Shown here: positions 53,874-62,409 of the stretch, in pieces
Layout: each line of letters opens with the position of its first letter
Position numbering within the stretch: position 1 is the first letter of the stretch
NCBI GenBank assembly: GCA_045629585.1
Contig: JAZQRM010000059.1
Coordinates: 5,932-69,931, forward strand
From: Taishania sp045629585
Lineage (GTDB): Bacteria > Bacteroidota > Bacteroidia > Flavobacteriales_D > Crocinitomicaceae
Length of the DNA: 64,000 nt
Reading direction: 5' to 3'
Notes under the pieces: model-generated
Database searches by the model: none
The model's input: the letters and a program-made list of their open reading frames with translations, nothing else
What the model was told of the DNA's origin: nothing
Made by a program: the position numbers and the translations under genes

Positions 53874-54815
53874 ATGAAATTGAACCAATTATTTTATAAC
53901 CACCAGCTACCAATTATTACATCACCAATGTTTCTTGTATCTGGGACACAACTTGTAATAGAAGCGTGTAAGAACGGTATTATTGGAACTTTTCCATCAT
54001 TAAATGGAAGAACATCTGCCGATTTTGAAAATATGCTACTAGAAATTACGGAAACCTTAAGCAATTGGGAACAATCCACTGGAAATAAGCCAGCTTCTTT
54101 TGGTGTTAATATCATCGTAAATAAGACAAATCCTCGAGTAATGGAGGATCTTGCTATATGTAAAAAGTATAATGTTCCCTTAATCATTACCTCTTTAGGT
54201 GCTGTTAAAGAGGTCGTTGAATTTGTTCACAGTTATGGAGGCCTCGTTTTTCATGACATCATAAAGAAGCGACATGCTGAAAAAGCGATTGAAGCAGGTG
54301 TGGATGGATTAATCGCAGTATCTGCTGGAGCTGGTGGACATGCTGGAACCGCAAATCCATTTGCATTAGTTGCAGAAATAAGAACTTTTTGGGATGGTAT
54401 ATTGGTTCTGGCGGGCGGCATATCATCCGGTAAGGATATCTTAGCTACAAAAATATTAGGCGCAGACTTTGCGTACATGGGAACAAAATTTATAGCCACT
54501 CAAGAAAGTTTAGCTCCAGAGGAATACAAACAAATGCTAATCGATTCTGCAATAGACGACGTTGTTTATACGGATGCTGTATCAGGAGTAAATGCAAATT
54601 TTCTAACGAAAAGTATCACTAAAGCCGGCTTAGATCTAACAGAAGAAGTGGAGGAAGATTTTTCGGATTTACATGCATCTACAAATTCCAAAGCATGGAA
54701 AGATGTTTGGTCTGCTGGACATGGAACGACTACAATCCATGAAATCCCAACGGTATCACATTTGGTTCATCTTCTACATTCAGAGTATCAAGATGCCCGA
54801 AATAAAATAGAATAG
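53874..54815 (+). CDS. Nitronate monooxygenase-type flavin oxidoreductase
   Basis: 313 residues, an FMN TIM barrel. Motifs: PIITSPMFLVSGTQLV at the N-terminus, GVNIIVN, the active-site-type VSAGAGGHAG, VLAGGISSGKDILAT and GADFAYMGTKFIAT. The family includes nitronate monooxygenases and enoyl-ACP-reductase-like enzymes (FabK), so the substrate is uncertain. It stands alone on the plus strand. Confidence 0.9.
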   Translation: MKLNQLFYNHQLPIITSPMFLVSGTQLVIEACKNGIIGTFPSLNGRTSADFENMLLEITETLSNWEQSTGNKPASFGVNIIVNKTNPRVMEDLAICKKYNVPLIITSLGAVKEVVEFVHSYGGLVFHDIIKKRHAEKAIEAGVDGLIAVSAGAGGHAGTANPFALVAEIRTFWDGILVLAGGISSGKDILATKILGADFAYMGTKFIATQESLAPEEYKQMLIDSAIDDVVYTDAVSGVNANFLTKSITKAGLDLTEEVEEDFSDLHASTNSKAWKDVWSAGHGTTTIHEIPTVSHLVHLLHSEYQDARNKIE

Positions 54816-54844
54816 ACCAATTAATAGAAAATCAAGAAGATTGG

Positions 54845-55006
54845 TTAATTATCCTTATTCATAGCATTATATATTGTGATTCCTCCAGAAAAAATGACTG
54901 CACCGATGACTGCACAACTTGCAGAAAGGGAAATTGATAACTTTGAAAAGGAAATTAAAAAAAGTAGAACGGCGAATAAGCATCCTATTCCGATTGTTTT
55001 TTTCAT
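54845..55006 (-). CDS. Small membrane protein, 53 residues
   Basis: ATG at 55006 to TAA at 54845. The protein has a hydrophobic helix (residues 5-23) and a second one (27-46, SLSASCAVIGAVIFSGGITI) and ends in NKDN. Composition is coding-like and the gene lies between two converging or unrelated genes. No family recognised; it may be a stand-alone small protein. Confidence 0.45.
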   Translation of the reverse strand: MKKTIGIGCLFAVLLFLISFSKLSISLSASCAVIGAVIFSGGITIYNAMNKDN

Positions 55007-55080
55007 ATAATGCGCTTGTAGGCACCGATATGTACACGGTAACCATAATGTTTTATAGCACTAAAATACGAAACAAATTG

Positions 55081-55464
55081 TCAAAGATATTCTAATACAT
55101 CTTTTTTCTGCACCTTTTCAGTGAAGATTGGGCTGGAGCACTCTATTTGCAATGTATGAATCACCCAAGAGAAGAAATTATTCCATATTTTTTCATCTTT
55201 CGACTTATTCCCTCCTTTGAAAAAAAACGGTTTTCTCTCGAGTCGCAGACTGACAAGATTATCACTGTAATCGATAAAGATTCTATTTCTTTTAGAAAGA
55301 ACAGAGGTAGTGAATAAGCTTTGTATTATATTACTCTTTCCGAGTATCATACTTTCATAATCTAACGATTCGACTCTATATCCATACTGCTCTAATAACA
55401 CAATCACATTTGACTCGAATTTATTCAGATCACGAATGTAAAACTGATAAATTAGTGGTTTCAT
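55081..55464 (-). CDS. Unrecognised soluble protein, 127 residues
   Basis: It starts at ATG 55464 and has an N-terminal KPLIYQFYIRDLNKFESNVI, a middle part rich in Leu/Ser, and a basic RLERKPFFFKGGNKSKDEK patch. No signal peptide or membrane helix. No family recognised. About 180 bases of apparently non-coding sequence separate it from the TPR gene and 75 from the small membrane gene. Coding status rests on frame length and composition only. Confidence 0.5.
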   Translation of the reverse strand: MKPLIYQFYIRDLNKFESNVIVLLEQYGYRVESLDYESMILGKSNIIQSLFTTSVLSKRNRIFIDYSDNLVSLRLERKPFFFKGGNKSKDEKIWNNFFSWVIHTLQIECSSPIFTEKVQKKDVLEYL

Positions 55465-55645
55465 ATTCTTCTATAATCTAATAACATCATAAGGTTTTGT
55501 TTTCATTGACACAATGAACAAGAGAGAAAATTGACTATATGCCTGACCTAGCTATCCAACCCCAAAAGATTTACCCCTTCAGTTCATAGTGATGAATTAA
55601 AATTATGTTATTAAACTATAAAATACAAATTTTATTTCAACCCTA

Positions 55646-56485
55646 CTAAATACTTGTATATAAAACAGTTAAAAAGCCACAAAGCGGTTCTGATGCTTGT
55701 AGTAATAATCTACGGATTTCCTTTTTAGCATCCTTTACTTTAAATGTTTTTAATAAGATATTTTTAAAGTTTTGTTGAACTTCCACTTCAGTAGGTGCCA
55801 CTTCAATTGCTTTACGAATCCATTTGTACGCTTGATTATAATCTTTCATTTCCGAATAGCTTAACGCCATCAGATTTAATTGATCCACATTGTGCGGATG
55901 CACAGAAAGGATAGCTAGTGCAATTTTACGTAAATCCAATAATAAAGAATCTGAATATGCATTATACAAGGTATATTGGTAATCAAGTATACTTTCAATA
56001 ATAAACGATTTTGTTTCTTTTCCAATCGGTCGATCACTACTCCATAACCATCCTTCATAATCACTCAATTTGGCCTTTTCGAGAAGACTTAAGATTCTAG
56101 GGGTATACTTATTCCAATATTCATTTTGACCTAAAGTATAAATATAGCCCATATGCATATCCAAGCGCTTGGGGAAAAAGCTCAAAGCAGTATCAAGGAC
56201 TTCTAAAGCCGAGTCAACATATATCTTTTTTGAATCGCTAAAAGATTGGACATCGTCCTGTAATTCTTCCTGAGAAGACTTTAATAAATAGAAATTAAAC
56301 GTTGCAACAAAACCTTCTGGATCATTTGGCAAGTCATTCCTCCACTCCTTAACCAGTTGCTGCAACGAATCTAATTCAATTGATTTCAAATGATGCGTAA
56401 AACGCCTTTGATACATTTCACTTGAATTTTGCCCCCACAAAGTAAAGCAAGTATTTAGCAAAATGAAAATCCATCCGAATCTCAT
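55646..56485 (-). CDS. TPR-like secreted protein
   Basis: 279 residues. Signal peptide (WIFILLNTCFTLWGQ), then mostly helices; residues about 195-240 form a TPR-like pair (VDQLNLMALSYSEMKDYNQA, then YKWIRKAIEVAPTEVEVQ). A helix pattern in the first half (DSALEVLDTALSFFPKRLDM) fits the same fold. No known enzyme motif. It starts 9 bases after the folD stop, so they are probably cotranscribed, although no functional link is evident. Confidence 0.75.
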   Translation of the reverse strand: MRFGWIFILLNTCFTLWGQNSSEMYQRRFTHHLKSIELDSLQQLVKEWRNDLPNDPEGFVATFNFYLLKSSQEELQDDVQSFSDSKKIYVDSALEVLDTALSFFPKRLDMHMGYIYTLGQNEYWNKYTPRILSLLEKAKLSDYEGWLWSSDRPIGKETKSFIIESILDYQYTLYNAYSDSLLLDLRKIALAILSVHPHNVDQLNLMALSYSEMKDYNQAYKWIRKAIEVAPTEVEVQQNFKNILLKTFKVKDAKKEIRRLLLQASEPLCGFLTVLYTSI

Positions 56486-56494
56486 CTTTTCCGT

Positions 56495-57373
56495 TTATTT
56501 TCCGTTTAATTCCATTGCTCGCAAAGTATTTATCATCAATGACGCTATTGTCATCGGTCCTACTCCACCAGGGACAGGAGTGATGAAAGAGGCTTTAGCA
56601 GCAACAGCTTTAAAATCTACATCACCACATAATCTCCAACCACGTTCACGCGAGGCATCTTCTACCCTTGTTGTTCCAACATCAATCACCACAGCACCTT
56701 CTTTTACCATATCCGCTTTGATAAATTCAGGTCTACCGATTGCAGCAATTAGGATGTCAGCATTTGCACATAATTCTTTAATATTTTCAGTACGACTATG
56801 CGCTAGTGTTACCGTACAGTTTCCAGGGTTGGTATTTCTTGAAAGTAAAATGCTTAAAGGAGAACCAACGATATTACTTCGTCCAACGATAACACAAGAT
56901 TTTCCAGCGGTTTCAATATTATTACGCTTCAATAATTCAATTATTCCGGCAGGTGTTGCTGGTAAAAAACCAGGTAAGCTCAACACCATGTTTCCTAAAT
57001 TCATCGGATGAAAACCGTCAACATCTTTTTTTGCGTCAATTGCTTGTGTTACTTTAAGTTCATCAATATGCTTCGGTAGTGGCAACTGTACAATAAACCC
57101 ATCAATGCTATTATCTTCATTTAGAGCCTGTACTTTACGAAGAAGGATATCCTCTGAAACAGTTTCATCATAACGAATCAAAGTACTTTCAAATCCAATT
57201 TCTTCACAAGCTTTTACCTTTGCATTAACGTAAGTCATAGAACCTCCGTCGTTACCTACCAACACGGCTGCTAAATGAGGAATTTTCATTCCTTTTTCTT
57301 TCCGTTCTTTAACAGCGTTTTTTAACTCTTCCTTAATCTCTTTGGATGTTTTTGTTCCGTCTAACAATTGCAT
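56495..57373 (-). CDS. folD: Bifunctional methylenetetrahydrofolate dehydrogenase/cyclohydrolase
   Basis: 292 residues, full length. Signatures: MTYVNAKVKACEEIGFES with catalytic-region Lys, DGFIVQLPLPKHID, the NADP loop GRSNIVGSPLSILLSRN and the C-terminal PGGVGPMTIASLM. It interconverts 5,10-methylene-, methenyl- and 10-formyl-tetrahydrofolate in the cytoplasm. Followed by the TPR-like gene on the same strand after 9 bases. The divergent plus-strand gene starts at 57485. Confidence 0.97.
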   Translation of the reverse strand: MQLLDGTKTSKEIKEELKNAVKERKEKGMKIPHLAAVLVGNDGGSMTYVNAKVKACEEIGFESTLIRYDETVSEDILLRKVQALNEDNSIDGFIVQLPLPKHIDELKVTQAIDAKKDVDGFHPMNLGNMVLSLPGFLPATPAGIIELLKRNNIETAGKSCVIVGRSNIVGSPLSILLSRNTNPGNCTVTLAHSRTENIKELCANADILIAAIGRPEFIKADMVKEGAVVIDVGTTRVEDASRERGWRLCGDVDFKAVAAKASFITPVPGGVGPMTIASLMINTLRAMELNGK

Positions 57374-57484
57374 TTGAAGTTTTTTTTCACAAAGGTAAAA
57401 CGATTTATTGAAGTAGATAACAAAAAAAAAGGCTCTAATTCTCCAAATATTAAATTAATCTTTAGTTTTAGACTCATAAGAATT

Positions 57485-58039
57485 ATGAATATGAAAAAAA
57501 TAATCGCGTTTATTTTAATTTTAAGTTGTAGTTTCTCTTCCAACGCACAATTGGAAGGTATGGAAATCGGAGTGGATGGTAGTTTTTGGGCATCCAATTG
57601 GGGAGGCAGTGGTAACATTGGGATAAAATATGGATTACAACTCAACGAAACCTTTGTAATTGGACCTTCTATACGTTACCAACGTTGGTGGAGCTCACAT
57701 CCGCAAATGGCACAGAAAGCTTCCGCAAATATTTTTGGTGCTGGTGTTTATTTGCATGCGAGATTTGCTAAGTGGATCTATTTGGGAGCTGAATTTGAGT
57801 ATTTACAATCACCTACGCAACCATACGTAGAGGGGAAAAGACGTGGATGGGTGCCTGTGCTTTTCTTAGCAGGTGGCCTTTCAAAACAACTGAATGACCG
57901 ATTTCGTTTAAATATTGGATTAAATTACGACCTTATCAATTCACAGTACACACCATTTGCAAATGAATATGTAATCACTCGTAAAAATGGATCAAAAATA
58001 CCTTTAATTTACCGTCTTGCCCTTTTTATAAATATTTAG
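57485..58039 (+). CDS. Outer-membrane beta-barrel-like protein
   Basis: 184 residues from ATG 57485 (a second ATG at 57491). Signal peptide (IIAFILILSCSFSSNAQ), then strands with alternating aromatic residues (GSFWASNWGGSGNIGIKYG, IGPSIRYQRWWSSHP, IYLGAEFEYLQS, FRLNIGLNYDLI) and an end at LPLIYRLALFINI-like hydrophobic tail. A small outer-membrane barrel is likely; no family recognised. Divergent from folD and convergent with the UMF1 gene, whose terminator it shares. Confidence 0.75.
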   Translation: MNMKKIIAFILILSCSFSSNAQLEGMEIGVDGSFWASNWGGSGNIGIKYGLQLNETFVIGPSIRYQRWWSSHPQMAQKASANIFGAGVYLHARFAKWIYLGAEFEYLQSPTQPYVEGKRRGWVPVLFLAGGLSKQLNDRFRLNIGLNYDLINSQYTPFANEYVITRKNGSKIPLIYRLALFINI

Positions 58040-58040
58040 A

Positions 58041-58072
58041 AAATAAGAACTTCTTAATTGAAGTTCTTATTT
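58041..58072. terminator. Bidirectional terminator overlapping a stop codon
   Basis: AAATAAGAACTTC (58041-58053) pairs perfectly with GAAGTTCTTATTT (58060-58072) around TTAATT. The loop contains the stop codon of the minus-strand MFS gene (58054-58056), so one arm encodes that protein's last residues. Confidence 0.88.
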
Positions 58073-59436
58073 AATTTTCCTATTTTTTTTACAGGTGCTA
58101 AACGTTCATCATTAGGCACTCTGAATATCATAATAAAACCGACTATAAAGAAAAATGCGATAGAGACAATACTCATCCGAATGTCGTTAAACACAATTTC
58201 CATTAATCCGAAGAAAAACGTTCCTGCTACAATTCCAATCTTTTCAGTTGCATCATAAAATGAGAAATAAGAAGCGTGATCACCAGTTTCAGGTAAAAAT
58301 TTGGAATAGGTAGAACGCGATAAAGATTGTACTCCTCCCATCAGAATACCAACACAAGCTGCTAATACATAGAAAGCATTTGGTGTTTTTAAGAAATAGG
58401 CCCAAATGACAAGTGGTATCCAAAGAAAAACCACAATAGATAAAGCTTTAAGGTTTCCTATTTTCTCTGATAAGCGAGAGATAATGACCGCTCCAAGTGC
58501 CCCTAATAATTGAATCAATAAGATCGAAACGATAAGTCCCGTTTGCGCGAGCTCTTCGTATTGTCCACTAAATATTTCTTTCTTCGCATAAAGAACAGCC
58601 ATTAACATCACGGTTTGCACACCTGTGTTAAAAAAGAAGAAAGATACAAGGTAACGTTTTAGTCGAGGTTTATTGACAAACTCTTTAAAAACGGATTTCA
58701 GTTCATTAAAACCTTTTAATAACACACCTTTACCTACTTTTTTACCTTCACGTTCTACATTTGGTAATGCCTTATAGGTAATTTGACTAAATCCGATCCA
58801 CCATAAACCAACGAGGATAAAGCTATATTTAGTAAGATGTGCACCACCAAAGGTGATCATTAAAAGACATAGTACGAGTAATAACATGCTTCCAAAATAC
58901 CCCATCATATATCCACGAGCAGAAATACGGTCGTGAAAACGTGGCGATGCGATTTCGGGTAAATAAGCATTGTAGAAAACCAACGAATTCCAAAAACCTA
59001 TGCTTGCTAAAAACACGGAAATCATTCCTACCTCAAGAGGCAAAGCATCAAACCAATAAAATGAGATACAAGCTAACGACCCTAAATAACAGAAAAACTT
59101 TAAAAACATCTTTTTATTCCCTGTATAATCCGCAACACCAGACAGCATTGGAGATAATACAGATACAACAAAGAAAGATGCCGACAATGTGAAAGACATT
59201 AAAACAGAAGACGAAACTGGATAACCAAAAAAGTTTACAAGCGCATCAACACCTTCGGGAACGGATTCCCATTGTGTGCCGTTAGTTTCATTATACTGAG
59301 CCAAAAATTTCTTCTTTGTCACCGTTTCATAAAAAATCGGGAAAATTGCAGAGGAAATAACAAGGTTATAAACCGAATTTGCCCAATCATAAAACACCCA
59401 TCCACGAATGGTTTTTCTGTTATTCTTTTTAATCAT
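58054..59436 (-). CDS. UMF1/Atg22-type MFS transporter
   Basis: 460 residues with about twelve helices. The N-terminal RTIRGWVFYDWANSVYNLVI and the early loop with SGVADYTGNKKMFLKFF are typical of the UMF1 family, which includes Atg22 amino-acid exporters. Substrate unknown. It starts 3 bases after the stop of the saccharopine/alanine dehydrogenase-type gene, hence an operon. Its stop codon lies inside the terminator loop. Confidence 0.9.
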   Translation of the reverse strand: MIKKNNRKTIRGWVFYDWANSVYNLVISSAIFPIFYETVTKKKFLAQYNETNGTQWESVPEGVDALVNFFGYPVSSSVLMSFTLSASFFVVSVLSPMLSGVADYTGNKKMFLKFFCYLGSLACISFYWFDALPLEVGMISVFLASIGFWNSLVFYNAYLPEIASPRFHDRISARGYMMGYFGSMLLLVLCLLMITFGGAHLTKYSFILVGLWWIGFSQITYKALPNVEREGKKVGKGVLLKGFNELKSVFKEFVNKPRLKRYLVSFFFFNTGVQTVMLMAVLYAKKEIFSGQYEELAQTGLIVSILLIQLLGALGAVIISRLSEKIGNLKALSIVVFLWIPLVIWAYFLKTPNAFYVLAACVGILMGGVQSLSRSTYSKFLPETGDHASYFSFYDATEKIGIVAGTFFFGLMEIVFNDIRMSIVSIAFFFIVGFIMIFRVPNDERLAPVKKIGKLNKNFN

Positions 59437-59439
59437 ATA

Positions 59440-60666
59440 TTATACATTTACACCTCCGAATGCATATTCTCTCAAATATTCAAATTCAGGAGTTAAATCA
59501 CCTTGCAATGTTGTTTCCGATCCTCTTGCGATAATGCGGGTTGGATCCTCTTCCAATAATGCGGGTAAAACATTTTTAATTAATTCATTTCCAAAATCAC
59601 GTGATGCATCTCTTGGTAACTCACAAGGTAAATTATCAACCGCCATCACCACAATTGCGTTTTCATTTTCCCAAGTTGTTTCCTCTCCTTTTACAGGATC
59701 GTATCCATATATTGGGTCTTGAATCGTACTTGGACGTAGGGTACATCCTATTGGACCATCGATATCACAGGAGACATCTGCTACCACTTTTAATTTAGGA
59801 CAATGTAACAAAATATCATTCTTACTTAAAATAAGTGGAGATTTACTGCTCCAAAAATGACAAGGAATATACATTGTTGTTTCCTTCATATATTTTGCTA
59901 ACACAGATTCATATAAATCGGGGTGCGCGTAAAACTCCTTTTTATCGAAACCACCATCTTCTTTTCTTGCGTAATAATCTGCAGTATCCAAATGAGTGTA
60001 TATTGGCTCATTAAAAGTACCATTTATAAATTCATCCGGTGAAACTTCACGTACACCTACATGGCTCATTATTTCGCGAGCTCCATTCCCTACTCGTCCA
60101 AATCCTGTTAAAACAATTCTAGTTTCCTTTGTTAACACAACCTTCATCAACTCCTCTTCTACCAAATGTCTGTCTTCACAGATATGCGCTGGCTTGATAT
60201 CATATAATCCGGTCTTTTTACCAAGTGCTAAAAATCCATTGTAACAACCTACAATTCCGGCATAACGACCAAATCCTATCAATCTTTTTCCCGAAGTATC
60301 TTTAATCACTTCGTAATCGATTAATTGTATCTTTTTCTCTAGAATTGCCTTCAATAATTTTTGGTTATAGGGTTGCAATTTGCAGGTATGTGAGAAAAAC
60401 ATAAAACGCTTATTCGGGATCAAATCCGTGCTATTTACTTCTTTAACACCAAGGATTAAATCACAATCGTCTAATGATTCGACCACTTCAACTCCAACTT
60501 TTTTATACCAATTATCATCAAAACATCTAATCGGACTTGATTGTACAACCACTTCCACATTTGGATATCTCGTTTTTACGGTCAACACTTGCTCAGGTGT
60601 TAACGGCACGCGTTTATCTTGAGGAACTTTTCCTTCCCTAATTATTCCAATTTTAGAAATAGTCAT
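59440..60666 (-). CDS. Saccharopine/alanine dehydrogenase-type oxidoreductase
   Basis: 408 residues. The N-terminal half has the AlaDH/PNT fold (IGIIREGKVPQDKRVPLTPE, LILGVKEV, FFSHTCKLQPYN). The Rossmann part has IVLTGFGRVGNGAREIM, and the C-terminal half contains VVADVSCDIDGPIG. This order matches NAD-dependent saccharopine dehydrogenase (lysine-forming) and related LOR/SDH domains, so a lysine-metabolism or other amino-acid dehydrogenase role is likely; the substrate is not certain. The UMF1 transporter gene follows after 3 bases and could move the amino acid. Confidence 0.8.
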   Translation of the reverse strand: MTISKIGIIREGKVPQDKRVPLTPEQVLTVKTRYPNVEVVVQSSPIRCFDDNWYKKVGVEVVESLDDCDLILGVKEVNSTDLIPNKRFMFFSHTCKLQPYNQKLLKAILEKKIQLIDYEVIKDTSGKRLIGFGRYAGIVGCYNGFLALGKKTGLYDIKPAHICEDRHLVEEELMKVVLTKETRIVLTGFGRVGNGAREIMSHVGVREVSPDEFINGTFNEPIYTHLDTADYYARKEDGGFDKKEFYAHPDLYESVLAKYMKETTMYIPCHFWSSKSPLILSKNDILLHCPKLKVVADVSCDIDGPIGCTLRPSTIQDPIYGYDPVKGEETTWENENAIVVMAVDNLPCELPRDASRDFGNELIKNVLPALLEEDPTRIIARGSETTLQGDLTPEFEYLREYAFGGVNV

Positions 60667-60733
60667 TTTATTATTTTTTTCGATTAATAGTTAATTTTTG
60701 ATTGCTTTTGGGCGGGGTAACCAAATTGACTAA

Positions 60734-61411
60734 TCAAATTTGCTGTAGATTATTTAAATAATCATCCAAAAACTCTCGAACACATCCTTCACCTCCTTTT
60801 TTAGAGAGGTGAATATGAGATATGCTTTTTATTTCCTTTACAGCATCTTTAGGACATGCTGCTATTCCAATTTGCTTCATTACTTCAAGATCGTTTAAAT
60901 CATCCCCAAGCATGGCAACTTGATCAAAATCTAGTTTCAAGTCAATCAATAGTTGACGCAAAACATCAATTTTGGGTTCACGTGTTACGATGCAATGTTG
61001 AATACCCAACATATCGGCACGTTTTTGTACCATCGCAGGCGCGAAACCAGAGGAGATAATAGCCACTTGTAATCCATCTTTTATCGATTTCATCAAAGCA
61101 AGGCCATCCTTTGTGTTATATTTTTTGATTTGATCTCCATTTTCGGTAAAGTACATTCCACCGTCGGTCATCACACCATCCACATCAAGGATTAAAAGTT
61201 TGATGTTTTTTAATTTCCCTTTGAGGTGTTGATTTAAACCAATTGAATGAAATAACAATGTTTGCATGTCCACTTCATATTCTTCACTGATTGTCTGGAT
61301 GTCAAACAAATTGAGTTCCAATGCACTTTCTACGCCTAAATCAGAAAGGAGTTGATCATAGTCAACTCCTGCTCTGGAACACAATACTTTTAAATTGCTT
61401 TCTATATTCAT
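60734..61411 (-). CDS. KdsC-like HAD phosphatase with HTH-like N-terminal extension
   Basis: 225 residues. Residues about 65-225 are a KdsC-type HAD phosphatase without cap: LLILDVDGVMTDGGMYF (nucleophile Asp76, acid Asp78), NTKDGLALMKS, AIISSG and MLGDDLNDLEVMK. The first 60 residues are extra: NLKVLCSRAGVDYDQLLSDL and a later ISEEYEVDMQTLLF resemble a degenerate XRE-type fold. Its ATG shares one base with the stop of the DAHP synthase gene (TAATG). Known KdsC removes phosphate from KDO 8-phosphate; whether this one does is not shown. Confidence 0.82.
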   Translation of the reverse strand: MNIESNLKVLCSRAGVDYDQLLSDLGVESALELNLFDIQTISEEYEVDMQTLLFHSIGLNQHLKGKLKNIKLLILDVDGVMTDGGMYFTENGDQIKKYNTKDGLALMKSIKDGLQVAIISSGFAPAMVQKRADMLGIQHCIVTREPKIDVLRQLLIDLKLDFDQVAMLGDDLNDLEVMKQIGIAACPKDAVKEIKSISHIHLSKKGGEGCVREFLDDYLNNLQQI

Positions 61412-62409
61412 TATACAATATTATAACCAACTGCGTTAGCAACTTTTTCAAGCTCTTTCTTCAGCTGTCTGAATTCTTCGTAGTTCAATTGTTGCGCTGC
61501 ATCCGACCATGCTTCTTTTGGGTTAGGGTGCGCTTCAATTAATAAACCATCAATTCCCATTGCTACACATGCTTTTGATAAGGGTGCAACGCCATAAGCA
61601 TATCCCATAGCATGCGAAGGATCTAAAATTACAGGTAAGTTTGTATACTCTTGTAACCAAGCCACGCCACATAAATCCAAAGTAAAACGTGTTTTTGTTT
61701 CAAAAGTACGAATTCCACGCTCACACAAAACCACATTTGGATTCCCTCCAGACAAAACAAATTCAGCTGATTGCACAAATTCTTGTAAAGTTGTACCAAA
61801 TCCACGTTTGATTAGCACTGGTTTTTGGGTTTTAGCACAAGCTCTTAGAATTCCTTGATCATACATTGCTTTTGCCCCAACTTGAATAATGTCAGAATAT
61901 TCAATAATTTCATCAATGTGCGTTGCATCTCTTGCTTCAGTGATAATTGCATGCCCAAATTTTTCACGCATTTCAGCTAATAACTTCAATCCATCCAATC
62001 CTAAACCTTGGAATGAATAAGGGCTTGTACGTGGTTTATAACATCCTCCTCTTAACGTTGACAAACCTAACTCACAAAGTAATTCTGAAGAAGAAACAAT
62101 TTGTTCATGCCCTTCAACCGAGCATGGACCACCAATTAAAACAGTGTTTTTAGTATTTCCACCAATAGTAACTTTACCCAATTGAACTTCACGTACTTCT
62201 GAACGATACTTTTTAGAAGCCAATTGAATATCATTATCAAATGCCCAAGCACTATCTACTTCTGCATCATATAGAGCCGGAACTTCTTTCAATTTTGCTT
62301 CAGTAATTAGAATATCATTTCCTTGATCTTTGATATGAAATGCTTTTAATTCTTCCGCTATTTGTTTGATACGTGATGCATCAACGTTGTTTTTAATTTT
62401 GATAATCAT
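61411..62409 (-). CDS. 3-deoxy-7-phosphoheptulonate (DAHP) synthase
   Basis: 332 residues. An N-terminal ferredoxin-like regulatory domain (about 1-70) precedes the class I-beta barrel: IGGPCSVEGHEQ (92-103), the phosphate-binding KPRTSPYSFQGLG, metal ligands in TEARDAT, DPSHAMGYAYG and LLIEAHPNP. It condenses phosphoenolpyruvate with erythrose 4-phosphate at the entry of the shikimate pathway. Coupled on both sides: ATGA overlap with the epimerase-CBS gene and TAATG with the KdsC-like gene. KDO 8-phosphate synthase belongs to the same superfamily, but the N-terminal domain favours DAHP synthase. Confidence 0.92.
   Translation of the reverse strand: MIIKIKNNVDASRIKQIAEELKAFHIKDQGNDILITEAKLKEVPALYDAEVDSAWAFDNDIQLASKKYRSEVREVQLGKVTIGGNTKNTVLIGGPCSVEGHEQIVSSSELLCELGLSTLRGGCYKPRTSPYSFQGLGLDGLKLLAEMREKFGHAIITEARDATHIDEIIEYSDIIQVGAKAMYDQGILRACAKTQKPVLIKRGFGTTLQEFVQSAEFVLSGGNPNVVLCERGIRTFETKTRFTLDLCGVAWLQEYTNLPVILDPSHAMGYAYGVAPLSKACVAMGIDGLLIEAHPNPKEAWSDAAQQLNYEEFRQLKKELEKVANAVGYNIV

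Noticed and set aside
57361..57645. A 94-residue minus-strand frame upstream of folD
   Set aside because: It overlaps the folD start and the signal-peptide gene on the other strand, and has a low-complexity composition.
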